Part shown: positions 1 to 8,703 of the stretch, piece by piece | Position numbering within the stretch: position 1 is the stretch's first letter | Layout of the letters: the number at the start of each line of letters is the position of its first letter | NCBI RefSeq assembly: GCF_009380215.1 | Contig: NZ_WHUG01000010.1 | Location: 62,001 to 126,000, forward strand | Length of the DNA stretch: 64,000 nucleotides | Source: Rugamonas aquatica | GTDB lineage: Bacteria > Pseudomonadota > Gammaproteobacteria > Burkholderiales > Burkholderiaceae_D | Direction of reading: 5' to 3' | Position numbers and translations under genes: made by a program | The notes under the pieces: model-generated | Databases searched by the model: none | What the model was told of the DNA's origin: nothing | Seen by the model: only the letters and a program-made list of their open reading frames with translations

Positions 1-159
1 CTGGCGCGGCGCGCCGACGTCGGCCTTTACCCGCTGTCGAACTTCTACGCTTCCACGCCGCCCAAGGCCGGCCTGTTCCTCGGCTACGGCGGTATCGAGA
101 CGCTGGATATCGATGTCGCCCTGCTGCGCGTGCGCGACATCCTTCAGCAAATGGAGTAA
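1..159 (+). CDS. MocR/PdxR-type GntR regulator, C-terminal fragment
   Basis: The open frame enters at the window edge and ends with TAA at 157-159, giving the last 52 residues. The segment GLFLGYGGIE near the end is typical of the C-terminus of MocR-type regulators, which join a GntR helix-turn-helix to a fold-type I aminotransferase domain that binds pyridoxal phosphate. The DNA-binding and PLP-lysine parts lie outside the window, so the family call rests on this short tail. It reads towards the NsrR gene, 52 bp downstream. Confidence 0.6.
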   Translation: MARRADVGLYPLSNFYASTPPKAGLFLGYGGIETLDIDVALLRVRDILQQME

Positions 160-211
160 AGCCGGATCAGCATGTAGAATAGTGGACGAACCGTAACGAC
201 GACCTCCAGCT

Positions 212-667
212 ATGCGCCTCACATCATTTACCGATTACTCCCTGCGTACCCTGCTCTACCTGTGCGCGCACCGGGACCAGCTGGTGACGATCCAGGACAT
301 CGCCGACATGCACTCGATCTCGAAGAACCACCTGATGAAGGTGGTGTACCAGCTGGGCCAGTCCGGCCTGGTGGAGACTGTGCGAGGCCGCAACGGCGGC
401 CTGCGTCTGGCCAAGGATCCCAAGGACATCAACATCGGCGCCCTGGTGCGGATGACCGAGACCGACTTCTTCATGGCCGAATGCTTCGACCGCGAGCACG
501 ACACCTGCCCGTTGACGCCCAACTGCGCGCTGAAGCACACGCTGAACGACGCCACCCGCGCCTTCCTGTCCGTGCTGGATCAGCAAACGCTGCAAGACAT
601 GCTGCCGCAGCAGGCCGAAGCCGGCGCCGCCAAGCCGGTACGCATCGTCCGCGGCGCGGCCGCCTAG
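212..667 (+). CDS. nsrR: Rrf2-family nitric-oxide-sensing repressor NsrR
   Basis: The 151-aa protein has the Rrf2 winged helix at residues 1-80 and a three-cysteine cluster at C91, C99 and C105 (ECFD...TCPLTPNC), the pattern of NsrR, which ligates an Fe-S cluster that reacts with NO. NsrR normally represses NO detoxification genes such as hmp. No such target adjoins it here: the next gene, the GntR regulator, converges on it with a 10-bp gap. Length matches the family. A general Rrf2 regulator is the alternative, but the Cys spacing favours NsrR. Confidence 0.85.
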   Translation: MRLTSFTDYSLRTLLYLCAHRDQLVTIQDIADMHSISKNHLMKVVYQLGQSGLVETVRGRNGGLRLAKDPKDINIGALVRMTETDFFMAECFDREHDTCPLTPNCALKHTLNDATRAFLSVLDQQTLQDMLPQQAEAGAAKPVRIVRGAAA

Positions 668-677
668 CAGCCTGGCG

Positions 678-1340
678 CTATGCCGCGCCCTGCCGCAACT
701 GCGGCAGCGACGCCATCAAATCCGAGAAACGCTGCCCCTGTATCATCACATGCTCGCGCAGCAGATGCGCGGCCAGCTCGCCGTCGCCATTGACGATGGC
801 CTGCACCACGCCGTCGTGCTCATGATAGGAATTGTGCAGACGGTCGCGCACCCGCAGTTGCAAGCGGCGGTAAGGCCGCAGGCGCCGGTACAGATTGCGC
901 GTCTGCTCGATCAGGAACTGGTTATGGCTGCCGGCGTAGATCGCCTCGTGGAATAACTCATTCTTGTAGTAGTAGACGTCCGGCTCCTGCGCATCCCGCG
1001 CATCCTGGCAGGCCTGGTGCGCCACCAGCAGCGACTGCTGCTCCTCGCGCGTCATGCGCCGCGCCGCCAGCCGGCCGCAGGTCGCCTCCAGCTCCGACAT
1101 CACCTCGAACATCTCCACCAACTGCTGCGGCCCCAGCTCGGCGACGATGGCGCCCCGCCGCGGCCGTATCACCACCAGCCCCATGGACGCCAGCTGTATC
1201 AACGTCTCGCGCACCGGCGTGCGGGAGACGCCGAAGCGGGCGGCCAGTTCGGTCTCGTCCAGATGCTGGCCGGGCTTGAGCTCACCGACGGCAATCATCT
1301 CTTCTATTTCTTCGCGCAACGTGGCGGAATGGGTGGTCAT
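678..1340 (-). CDS. mdcY: GntR/FCD transcriptional repressor, MdcY-like, of the malonate locus
   Basis: The 220-aa protein has a GntR winged helix at about residues 8-65 (RFGVSRTPVRETL recognition region) and an all-helical FCD ligand domain at about 75-205, with candidate metal-binding His131, His175 and His197. It is divergent from the TRAP-mdc operon with a 144-bp shared intergenic region, the position of MdcY in Acinetobacter, a GntR repressor of malonate genes. Inference: it is released by malonate or a malonyl derivative and represses both itself and dctP. The symbol rests on context and family, not on a full alignment. Confidence 0.75.
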   Translation of the reverse strand: MTTHSATLREEIEEMIAVGELKPGQHLDETELAARFGVSRTPVRETLIQLASMGLVVIRPRRGAIVAELGPQQLVEMFEVMSELEATCGRLAARRMTREEQQSLLVAHQACQDARDAQEPDVYYYKNELFHEAIYAGSHNQFLIEQTRNLYRRLRPYRRLQLRVRDRLHNSYHEHDGVVQAIVNGDGELAAHLLREHVMIQGQRFSDLMASLPQLRQGAA

Positions 1341-1368
1341 GGTGTTTGTAGCCTTGTTGGATCAGAGC

Positions 1369-1445
1369 TTATGTATAACAAGCTTCATTATAAGCAGTGA
1401 ATATAGCTTGACAATGTATTCGAACGAGATATTCTTGTATACACA
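1369..1445. promoter_or_regulatory. Divergent mdcY/dctP promoters with two candidate GntR operators
   Basis: Rightward: perfect -35 TTGACA at 1408-1413, 16-bp spacer, -10 TATTCT at 1430-1435. Leftward: -35 TTGTCA (complement of 1409-1414), 16-bp spacer, perfect -10 TATAAT (complement of 1387-1392). The two -35 boxes overlap on opposite strands. TTGTATACA at 1435-1443 matches nine central bases of the operator ATTGTATACAAT that I recall for Acinetobacter MdcY and overlies the dctP -10/start region. A looser copy, CTTATGTATAACAAG at 1368-1382, lies just downstream of the mdcY -10. The positions suggest repression of both promoters. Confidence 0.65.
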
Positions 1446-1484
1446 AAAAAGATCGTTGCATATTTGACCCACCTTGGAGGAATT

Positions 1485-2501
1485 ATGAGCGTTATCACCC
1501 GCAGGACCGTCCTGGCCGCCCTGGCCGCCAGCCCTTTGCTGCTGCAACCGGCGTGGGCGCAGAACGCCACCCTGAAGATTTCGCACCAATTCCCCGGCGG
1601 CACCGTCACCGAAGGCGATTTCCGCGACCGCCTGACCCGCATGTTCGCCGCCGAGGTGGAAAAACGCAGCAAGGGCAGCCTCAAATTCGAGATCTACCCC
1701 GGCTCTTCGCTGATGAAGACCAACGCCCAGTTCTCCGCCATGCGCAAGGGCGCGCTGGACATGTCGCTGGTGCCGCTGTCGTACGCGGGCGGCGAAGTCC
1801 CGGAAGTGAACATCGGCCTGATGCCCGGCCTGGTCACGTCCTACGAGCAGGCCTACGGCTGGAAGAACGCCGAAGTGGGCAAGGAGTTGAGCCGCATCCT
1901 GAATGAAAAAGGCATCGTGCTGATTAGCTGGATCTGGCAGGCCGGCGGCGTGGCTTCACGCACCAAGCCGGTGATCGATCCGGACGACGCCAAGGGCATG
2001 AAGATACGCGGCGGCTCGCGCGAGATGGACCTGATCCTCAAGGCCGCCGGCGCCGCCGTGGTCTCGCTGCCGTCGAACGAAATCTACGCCGCCATGCAGA
2101 CCGGCGCCATGGAAGCGGCGCTGACCTCCTCCACCTCGCTGATCTCGTTCCGGCTGGAGGAAGTGTCGAAGGCGCTGACCACCGGCCGCGCCGGCGCCTA
2201 CTGGTTCATGTTCGAGCCGCTGATGATGTCCAAGGCCGTCTTCGACCGCTTGAGCAAGGACCAGCAGGCCACTATCATGGCGGTCGGCGCCGAGATGGAA
2301 GCCTTCGCGCTGAACTCCGCCAAGGCCGACGACCAGGCCGTGGCCGATGTCTACGCCAAAGCCAAGGCCAAGGTGGTGGACCTGAATCCGGCCGCGCTGA
2401 AGAAATGGCAGACCATCGCCCGCGCCACCGCATGGAAGGACTATGGCGAACGCAATGAAAACTGCGCCAAGCTGCTGAAACTGGCGGAGAAGACGCTGTG
2501 A
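1485..2501 (+). CDS. dctP: TRAP transporter substrate-binding protein, DctP family
   Basis: This 338-aa periplasmic protein captures a carboxylate for the TRAP permease encoded next to it. A signal peptide spans about residues 1-26, ends at AWAQ and has a twin-arginine pair (TRRTVLAAL), so Tat export is possible. The DctP family motif with the substrate-coordinating arginine is visible as KGMKIRGG. ATG at 1485 is preferred because GGAGG lies 6 bp upstream; an in-frame TTG at 1464 would cover that ribosome-binding site. First gene of the TRAP-mdc operon, so malonate is the inferred ligand. Confidence 0.85.
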   Translation: MSVITRRTVLAALAASPLLLQPAWAQNATLKISHQFPGGTVTEGDFRDRLTRMFAAEVEKRSKGSLKFEIYPGSSLMKTNAQFSAMRKGALDMSLVPLSYAGGEVPEVNIGLMPGLVTSYEQAYGWKNAEVGKELSRILNEKGIVLISWIWQAGGVASRTKPVIDPDDAKGMKIRGGSREMDLILKAAGAAVVSLPSNEIYAAMQTGAMEAALTSSTSLISFRLEEVSKALTTGRAGAYWFMFEPLMMSKAVFDRLSKDQQATIMAVGAEMEAFALNSAKADDQAVADVYAKAKAKVVDLNPAALKKWQTIARATAWKDYGERNENCAKLLKLAEKTL

Positions 2502-3055
2502 GCCACGGCATAGAGCTGGAGCCGCCGCGTGCAGCCGCTCCGCCGGACAACGCCGTCGTCGCGGCGGCGACCGCACTGCTGAACAAGCTCAATCACGGGC
2601 TGATGATGGCGTCCATGGTGGCGCTGGTGCTGACGGCCTTCGTGCTGACCTACTCCGTGGTGTCGCGCTACTTCTTCCACGCGCCCACCGACTGGCAGGA
2701 CGAGGCCTCGGTGTTCATGCTGGTCGGCGTCACCTTCTTCTGCACCGCCTACGTGCAGTCGCAGCGCGGCCATATCGGCATCGAGGCGCTGGCCACGCTG
2801 CTGCCGCCACGCGTGAATGCGGCGCGGCTGTTCATGGTGGACCTGGTGTCGGCGCTGTTCTGCGCCTTCTTCTCGTGGAAATCGTGGACGCTGTTCCATG
2901 AAGCCTGGGTCGACGGCCAAACCACCTCGTCGACCTTCGCGCCGCCGCTGTGGATCCCCTACGCCATGATGGCCGCCGGGATGACCATCCTGACGCTGCA
3001 AATCGTGCTGCAAACGCTGGCACGCATGACCAACAAAACGGAGCGCGCAGCATGA
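2498..3055 (+). CDS. dctQ: TRAP transporter small permease, DctQ family
   Basis: A 185-aa membrane protein with four predicted hydrophobic segments, the DctQ architecture. The DctQ hallmark around TDWQDEASVFMLVGVTF is present in the second segment. The start is GTG at 2498, overlapping the dctP stop by 4 bp (GTGA), and its own stop overlaps the dctM start, so the three TRAP genes are translationally coupled. It should form the small subunit of a Na+-driven symporter with DctM. An unusually charged and Pro-rich N-terminal tail precedes the first helix. Confidence 0.88.
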   Translation: MSHGIELEPPRAAAPPDNAVVAAATALLNKLNHGLMMASMVALVLTAFVLTYSVVSRYFFHAPTDWQDEASVFMLVGVTFFCTAYVQSQRGHIGIEALATLLPPRVNAARLFMVDLVSALFCAFFSWKSWTLFHEAWVDGQTTSSTFAPPLWIPYAMMAAGMTILTLQIVLQTLARMTNKTERAA

Positions 3056-4401
3056 GCGACCTGACTCTTGGCGCCCTGTACGGCGCCGTCACCCTGGTGG
3101 TGATGTTCTCCGGGATGCCGATCGCCTTCGCGCTGGGCGTGGTGGCCACCGGCTTCATGTACTTCTGCATGCCGCCCTCCTCGCTCGACACCATCACCCA
3201 GAACGTGTACGAGGAAATGGCGTCGATCACGCTGCTGTCCATCCCCCTGTTCATCCTGAAGGGCGCGGCCATCGGCAAATCCCCCGCCGGCAAAGACCTG
3301 TACTCGGCGATACACACATGGATGCACAAGATACCGGGCGGCCTGGGGATCGCCAACGTGTTCGCCTGCGCGCTGTTCGCGGCGATGGCCGGTTCCTCGC
3401 CCGCCACCTGCTCGGCCATCGGCTCGGCCGGCATCCCCGAGATGCGCCGCCGCGGCTACTCGCCCGGTTTCGCGGCGGGTATCATCGCCGCCGGCGGCAC
3501 GCTGGGCATCCTGCTGCCGCCATCGATCACCATGATCCTGTACGCGGTCGCCGCCGAGCAGTCGCTGGGCCGTCTGTTCCTGGCCGGCATAGGCCCGGGC
3601 GTGCTGCTGGTGCTGCTGTTTGCCGGCTACGCCGTCTACCGCGCACACAAGGAATACAAGGCCGCGCTGGTCATCTACGAACAGGGTGGCGCCAAGTCGG
3701 CCTACCTCGAAGACGAGCATTTCACGCTGGCGCAAAAGGTCGAGATGCTGCCGCGCGTGCTGCCCTTCCTGGTCCTGCTGATCGGCGTGATGATCGCGCT
3801 GTACGGCGGCTTCGCCACCCCGTCCGAAACGGCGGGCCTGGGTGCGCTGCTGGCGCTGGTGCTGCTGGCCGTGATCTACGGCGCGTGGAAGCCCAAGGAC
3901 TTGTCGCCCATCCTCAGCTCCTCGATCAAGGAATCGACGATGCTGCTGCTGATTATCGGCATGTCGCTGTTCTATTCGTATGTGATGAGCTATCTGCACA
4001 TCAGCCAATCGGCCGCCGCGTGGGTGGTGAGCCTGCACCTGTCGAAATGGCTGCTGCTGGCGGTGATCCTGCTGATGGTGATCGTATTCGGCTTCTTCCT
4101 GCCGCCGGTTTCGATTATCCTGATGACCGCGCCCATCATCCTGCCGCCGCTGAAGGCCGCCGGTTTCGATCTGATCTGGTTCGGCATCGTCATGACGGTG
4201 GTGATGGAGATGGGCCTGATCCATCCGCCGGTGGGACTGAACATCTTCGTCATCAAGAACATCGCACCCGATATCCCGCTCAAGGATGTGGTGTGGGGCG
4301 TGTTCCCGTTCCTGATCCTGATGTTCGTGGCGGTGCTGTTGTTGTGCGTCTTCCCGTCCATCTCGACCGGACTGCCAGACATGATAATGGGAGCAAAATA
4401 A
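3052..4401 (+). CDS. dctM: TRAP transporter large permease, DctM family
   Basis: A 449-aa polytopic protein of about 11-13 membrane segments, the DctM subunit that carries out substrate and Na+ translocation. Family segments such as GSSPATCSAIGSAGIPEM and the conserved loop GGTLGILLPPSITMILYA are present. ATG at 3052 overlaps the dctQ stop (ATGA). An upstream in-frame start exists at 2950 but lies inside dctQ and adds a non-hydrophobic, DctM-unlike leader. The gene abuts mdcA directly (TAA then ATG with no gap), which ties the importer to malonate decarboxylation. Confidence 0.9.
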   Translation: MSDLTLGALYGAVTLVVMFSGMPIAFALGVVATGFMYFCMPPSSLDTITQNVYEEMASITLLSIPLFILKGAAIGKSPAGKDLYSAIHTWMHKIPGGLGIANVFACALFAAMAGSSPATCSAIGSAGIPEMRRRGYSPGFAAGIIAAGGTLGILLPPSITMILYAVAAEQSLGRLFLAGIGPGVLLVLLFAGYAVYRAHKEYKAALVIYEQGGAKSAYLEDEHFTLAQKVEMLPRVLPFLVLLIGVMIALYGGFATPSETAGLGALLALVLLAVIYGAWKPKDLSPILSSSIKESTMLLLIIGMSLFYSYVMSYLHISQSAAAWVVSLHLSKWLLLAVILLMVIVFGFFLPPVSIILMTAPIILPPLKAAGFDLIWFGIVMTVVMEMGLIHPPVGLNIFVIKNIAPDIPLKDVVWGVFPFLILMFVAVLLLCVFPSISTGLPDMIMGAK

Positions 4402-6054
4402 ATGAACTGGAATACCCTGCAGCAGAACCGCGCCGCGCGCTTGCAGCGGGCCAGCGCCGCCCTGGGCAATCAGCTGGACGGCAAAAGCCTGCCGGCTGCG
4501 CGCATCGCGGACCTGCTGCATTCGGTGCTGGAGTGCGGCGATCGCGTCTGCCTCGAAGGGAACAACCAGAAGCAGGCCGACTTCCTCGGCCATGCGCTGG
4601 CCCACCTGAATCCGGAGCGCGTCAACAACCTGCACATGCTGCAATCGGTGCTGGCGCTGCCGGAGCACCTGGACGTGTTCGAGCGCGGCGTCGCTTCAAA
4701 GCTGGACTTCTCGTTCTCCGGCCCTCAGGCGACGCGGGTGGCGCGGCTGGCTTCCGCCGGCAAACTGAATATCGGCGCCATCCACACCTACCTTGAGCTG
4801 TTCAGCCGCTACTTCATCGACCTGCCGCCGCGCGTCTGCCTGATCGCGGCGGAGGCGGCCGACCGCCACGGCAACCTGTACACCGGCCCGAACACCGAGG
4901 ACACACCGGCCATCGTCGAAGCCACGGCGTTCAAACAAGGCATCGTCATCGTGCAGGTCAACCGCATCGTCGACACCGTGCCGCGTGTGGACGTGCCGGG
5001 CGACTGGGTCGATTTCGTCGTGCAGTCGCCGCGCCCCTACTACATCGAGCCGCTGTTCACACGCGATCCGGCGCAGATCTCCGAGATCCAAGTGCTGATG
5101 GCGATGATGGCGATCAAGGGCATCTACGCCGAATACGAAGTGCAGCGGCTGAACCACGGCATCGGCTTCGACACCGCCGCCATCGAGCTGCTGCTGCCGA
5201 CCTACGCCGAGTCGCTGGGCCTGCGCGGCAAGATCGGCAAGCACTGGGCGCTCAATCCACATCCGGCGCTGATACCGGCGATCGAGGCCGGCTTCGTGCA
5301 GTCGGTGCACTCCTTCGGTTCGGAACTGGGCATGGAGGACTACATCCATGCGCGGCCGGACGTCTTCGCCATCGGCCCGGACGGCACCATGCGCAGCAAC
5401 CGCGCCATGTGCCAGGCCGCCGGCCACTATGCCTGCGACATGTTCATCGGCTCGACGCTGCAAATCGATTTGCAGGGCAATTCGTCGACCGCCACCGCCG
5501 GCCGCATTTCTGGCTTCGGCGGCGCCTCCAACATGGGCGCCGATGCACGCGGGCGGCGCCACGCCAGCCCTGCGTGGCTGAAGGCAGGCCAGCAGGCACG
5601 CGAAGGCCGCAACACCATCCCGCGTGGCCAGAAGCTGGTGGTGCAGATGGTGGAGACCTTCCGCGAGCATATGCAGCCGGCCTTCGTCGAGAAGCTCGAC
5701 GCCTGGGAGCTGATGGAACAGGCGAAGATGGCGATCCCGCCGGTGATGATCTACGGCGACGACGTCAGCCACATCCTGACCGAGGAAGGCATCGCCAACC
5801 TGCTGCTGTGCCGCACAGACGAGGAACGCGAGCAGGCCATACGCGGCGTGGCGGGCTACACGCCGGTCGGTTTGGCGCGGGACCGGAGGATGGTTGAGAA
5901 CCTGCGGGATCGCGGTATCATCCAGCGCGCCGAGGATCTCGGCATCGACAAGCGCATGGCCACGCGCGATCTGCTGGCCGCCCGCAATATGAAAGACCTG
6001 GTGCGCGCATCGGGCGGCTTGTACCAGCCGCCCAAGCGTTTCCGCAACTGGTAA
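4402..6054 (+). CDS. mdcA: Malonate decarboxylase alpha subunit (acetyl-S-ACP:malonate ACP transferase)
   Basis: The 550-aa protein matches the usual MdcA length and belongs to the CoA-transferase-like fold. It exchanges the acetyl group on the acyl carrier protein MdcC for malonate, yielding malonyl-S-ACP and acetate. The conserved stretch GNSSTATAGRISGFGGASNM and HARPDVFAIGPDGT are MdcA hallmarks. It begins immediately at the dctM stop and is followed 11 bp later by mdcC. It acts in the cytoplasm as part of the MdcACDE complex. Confidence 0.95.
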   Translation: MNWNTLQQNRAARLQRASAALGNQLDGKSLPAARIADLLHSVLECGDRVCLEGNNQKQADFLGHALAHLNPERVNNLHMLQSVLALPEHLDVFERGVASKLDFSFSGPQATRVARLASAGKLNIGAIHTYLELFSRYFIDLPPRVCLIAAEAADRHGNLYTGPNTEDTPAIVEATAFKQGIVIVQVNRIVDTVPRVDVPGDWVDFVVQSPRPYYIEPLFTRDPAQISEIQVLMAMMAIKGIYAEYEVQRLNHGIGFDTAAIELLLPTYAESLGLRGKIGKHWALNPHPALIPAIEAGFVQSVHSFGSELGMEDYIHARPDVFAIGPDGTMRSNRAMCQAAGHYACDMFIGSTLQIDLQGNSSTATAGRISGFGGASNMGADARGRRHASPAWLKAGQQAREGRNTIPRGQKLVVQMVETFREHMQPAFVEKLDAWELMEQAKMAIPPVMIYGDDVSHILTEEGIANLLLCRTDEEREQAIRGVAGYTPVGLARDRRMVENLRDRGIIQRAEDLGIDKRMATRDLLAARNMKDLVRASGGLYQPPKRFRNW

Positions 6055-6065
6055 GGAGCCTCAAG

Positions 6066-6380
6066 ATGGAAACACTGAACTACCGATTCGAACAAGGCAC
6101 GCAGAGGCTGAAGGCCTCGCCGCAAGTGGTGGGCGTGGTCGGTTCCGGCAACCTGGAAGTGCTGATCGAAGCGGCCGACCTGGCCGGCGCCTGCGCCATC
6201 GAGATCACCACCGCAGCCGTCGGCTTCGGGCCGATCTGGGAAGCGGTGATGCGCGATTTCCACCAGCGCTGGCTGCTGGCCGACACCCGCATCTCCATCA
6301 ACGACATGGGCGCCACGCCCGCCGTGGTCAGCCTGCGCATGGACCAGGCGGTGCAGACCATGCTGGGAGAGCCGCGATGA
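6066..6380 (+). CDS. mdcC: Malonate decarboxylase acyl carrier protein (delta subunit)
   Basis: A 104-aa carrier protein whose serine receives the 2'-(5''-phosphoribosyl)-3'-dephospho-CoA prosthetic group that carries acetyl and malonyl thioesters. The attachment motif VVGSGNLEVL is present, placing the modified residue at Ser27. A good ribosome-binding site (AAGGAGCC) precedes the ATG. The stop overlaps mdcD (ATGA). The cofactor is supplied by MdcB and MdcG, both encoded downstream, and the carrier is first charged by MdcH. Confidence 0.95.
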   Translation: METLNYRFEQGTQRLKASPQVVGVVGSGNLEVLIEAADLAGACAIEITTAAVGFGPIWEAVMRDFHQRWLLADTRISINDMGATPAVVSLRMDQAVQTMLGEPR

Positions 6381-7279
6381 GCCGTCCCGCAAGCTACCAG
6401 GAAGCGACCGCGCGCGAACGCCTGCAACAGCTGTTCGACCCTGACAGTTTTGAAGAATTCCTGCCGCCGTCGGAGCGCGTCGTCAGCCCTCACCTGGGTC
6501 AGTTGAACGCGCCGGTGGCTTTCGATGACGGCGTCGCCGTCGGCAGGGCGAAGCTGGGCGGCGTCACCATCTACGCGGCGGCGCAGGAAGGTGGCTTCAT
6601 GGGCGGCGCGGTCGGCGAGGTGCACGGCGCCAAGCTGGTCGGCCTGTTGCGGCGCGCCGTGCGCGACCAGGCCACGGCCGTGGTGCTGCTGGTCGAATCG
6701 GGCGGTGTGCGTCTGCACGAGGCCAATGCCGGATTGATCGCCGTGTCGGAAGTGATGCGCGCCCTGCTCGATGCGCGCGCCGCAGGCATACCGGTGATCG
6801 TGCTGGTGGGCGGTTCGAACGGCGCCTTTGGCGGCATGGGCATCGTCTCGCGCTGCGCCAACGTGGTGGTGATGTCGGAGGAAGGACGGCTGGCGATGTC
6901 CGGCCCGGAGGTGATCGAAACCGCCAGCGGCGTCGAGGAATTCGATTCGCGCGACCGGGCGCTGGTCTGGCGCACCAGCGGCGGCAAGCACCGTTATCTG
7001 ATGGGCGATTGCCAGCGCATCGTGGCCGACGATATCGCCGCCTTCCGCGCAGCCGCGCGCGATGCGGTGGCCGCGCTGACCGGCAAGCAGGTAGAGCTGA
7101 CGCTGGAGGCGCTGGAAGCCGAGCAGCAGATGCTGGACGAGCGCATCGCCCGCTTCGGCACGCTGCAGGATCCGGTCGATATCTGGAGCGCGATGCAGAT
7201 CGCCGATGCGGCCAATATTCCGATGCTGGATGTGGACAGTTTTATCGCGGCCGCCGCCAAGCACCGCATGGGAGCCTGA
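6377..7279 (+). CDS. mdcD: Malonate decarboxylase beta subunit
   Basis: A 300-aa crotonase/carboxyltransferase-fold protein that, with MdcE, decarboxylates malonyl-S-ACP to acetyl-S-ACP and CO2. Oxyanion-hole-type glycine-rich stretches are visible at GGFMGGAVGEVHGAK and GGSNGAFGGMG. The 4-bp overlap with mdcC and the near-contact with mdcE indicate one translational unit. In this cytoplasmic Mdc system no membrane biotin subunit is expected, and none is encoded here, so energy is not conserved as a Na+ gradient. Confidence 0.94.
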   Translation: MSRPASYQEATARERLQQLFDPDSFEEFLPPSERVVSPHLGQLNAPVAFDDGVAVGRAKLGGVTIYAAAQEGGFMGGAVGEVHGAKLVGLLRRAVRDQATAVVLLVESGGVRLHEANAGLIAVSEVMRALLDARAAGIPVIVLVGGSNGAFGGMGIVSRCANVVVMSEEGRLAMSGPEVIETASGVEEFDSRDRALVWRTSGGKHRYLMGDCQRIVADDIAAFRAAARDAVAALTGKQVELTLEALEAEQQMLDERIARFGTLQDPVDIWSAMQIADAANIPMLDVDSFIAAAAKHRMGA

Positions 7280-7295
7280 GGTGGAGCGTCAACAC

Positions 7296-8012
7296 ATGGA
7301 CTGGAAAAAACTGGCGGACACGCTGTTCCCGCAAGGGCATGCCATCGTCGAGCAGAACGATTTCCTGTGCGGTAGCGCGCAGGTGGATGGACAGGCGCTG
7401 GCGGTGATCGGCACCACCGGCCATACGCCGATCGGCGTGGAGATCGCGCTGGCGCAGGCCAAGGCGATCCTGCGCACGGTGCGCGAATTTCCCGGCATGC
7501 CGATACTGATGCTGATCGATACGCAGGGCCAGCGCCTGCGCCATCGCGATGAGATGTTGGGCATCAACAGCTACATGGCGCACTTGGGCAAATGCGTGGA
7601 TCTGGCGCGGCGCAAGGGTCACAAGATTATCGGTCTGGTGTACGACCAGGCGCTGTCCGGCGGCTTTATCACCAGCGGCCTGATGGCGGACGCCTGCTAT
7701 GCCCTGCCCGATGCGACCATCCGCGTGATGGGTTTGCCGGCGATGGCGCGCATCACCAAGGTGTCGGAAGAGAGATTGACGGAGCTGGCGCAGAGTAATC
7801 CGGTGTTTGCGCCGGGGCCGGAAAACTATCTGCGCATGGGTGGCCTGGAGGCGATCTGGGAAGGCGATCTGGCGGCGCATCTGTGTACCGCGCTTGCTGC
7901 TGCGCCGGATGGCGATCAGCGCAGCGCGCTGGGTTTGCAGCGTGGCGGGCGGCGTTGGGCGCAGCCGGTGATCGAGGCTGTGATGACGGATGGTCATGTC
8001 CGCGTCGACTAA
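7296..8012 (+). CDS. mdcE: Malonate decarboxylase gamma subunit
   Basis: Partner of MdcD in the malonyl-S-ACP decarboxylase, 238 aa from ATG 7296. The motif LIDTQGQRLRHRDEMLGINSY is the MdcE signature, and DQALSGGFITSGLMAD is the carboxyltransferase-type glycine loop. A GTG at 7281, 1 bp after the mdcD stop and preceded by GGAG, would add five residues (VERQH); the two starts cannot be separated by eye. The 3' end overlaps the start of mdcG by about 23 bp. Confidence 0.92.
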   Translation: MDWKKLADTLFPQGHAIVEQNDFLCGSAQVDGQALAVIGTTGHTPIGVEIALAQAKAILRTVREFPGMPILMLIDTQGQRLRHRDEMLGINSYMAHLGKCVDLARRKGHKIIGLVYDQALSGGFITSGLMADACYALPDATIRVMGLPAMARITKVSEERLTELAQSNPVFAPGPENYLRMGGLEAIWEGDLAAHLCTALAAAPDGDQRSALGLQRGGRRWAQPVIEAVMTDGHVRVD

Positions 8013-8703
8013 ATCGGCGCCTGTGCCGCAGCCGGGGATCGCCGTGCGCGGTCTTGAGCGGCATATGCTGGCCTGGCTTTCCGAGCAGGGATGGCTGGCA
8101 GTGCTGCGCGCGGCGCAGCCGCAACATCGGGCCGCGCTGACGCTGTGGCAGGGCCAGGATTGGCCGGCTGTGGTGCGGCGCTTCGATGTCGGCGCGCAGC
8201 CGAGCGACGTTTGCCTCGGCCTGCCGCTGCCGCCGGACGAGCGCACCGGCGGAAAAGTGCGCATCTCCCTGTCCGCACCGGCGCTGGAGATCAGCCGGAC
8301 ATCGGCTGCGGTGGAACTGCGCTCGGCATTGCGCTACGCCGGGCCGTGGCGCGAGGCGCTGACGGCGCTGGAGAAGGAGGCCAAGCATCTGCATCTGCGC
8401 ATCTATGGATCGTTGGCGATGCAGGTGCTGACTGGGCTGCTGTATCTGACGCCCGCTTCCGATATCGATATCCTGTTCCATCCACGCAGCCCCAAGCAGC
8501 TGGAGGACGGCGTGACGCTGCTGTCGCGGCATGGCGCGCATTTGCCGCTTGATGGCGAGATCGTCTTTCCCGGTGGTTTGGCGGTGTCGTGGAAGGAGTG
8601 GCAGATGGCGATGACCAATCCGGCCCGTGTGATCGTCAAGGAGCTGCATGCGGTGCGGCTGATGGATACCGCGTCGCTGCTGGCGACATTGGAGCAGGCA
8701 TGA
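7990..8703 (+). CDS. mdcG: Malonate decarboxylase holo-ACP synthase (phosphoribosyl-dephospho-CoA transferase)
   Basis: A 237-aa nucleotidyltransferase-like enzyme that transfers the phosphoribosyl-dephospho-CoA group to the MdcC serine. The nucleotidyltransferase motif is clear: G140-S141 in RIYGSLAM, followed by the catalytic pair D158 and D160 in ASDIDILF. It overlaps the end of mdcE; ATG 7990 has GAGG about 12 bp upstream, and ATG 7996 is a near alternative. Its stop overlaps mdcB (ATGA). Overall length is within the family range. Confidence 0.9.
   Translation: MVMSASTKSAPVPQPGIAVRGLERHMLAWLSEQGWLAVLRAAQPQHRAALTLWQGQDWPAVVRRFDVGAQPSDVCLGLPLPPDERTGGKVRISLSAPALEISRTSAAVELRSALRYAGPWREALTALEKEAKHLHLRIYGSLAMQVLTGLLYLTPASDIDILFHPRSPKQLEDGVTLLSRHGAHLPLDGEIVFPGGLAVSWKEWQMAMTNPARVIVKELHAVRLMDTASLLATLEQA

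Noticed and set aside
2959..4668. Long open frame on the minus strand opposite dctM and mdcA
   Set aside because: Its protein is rich in Gln, His, Arg and lacks any family feature; the plus-strand genes are clear. It is a GC-driven shadow.
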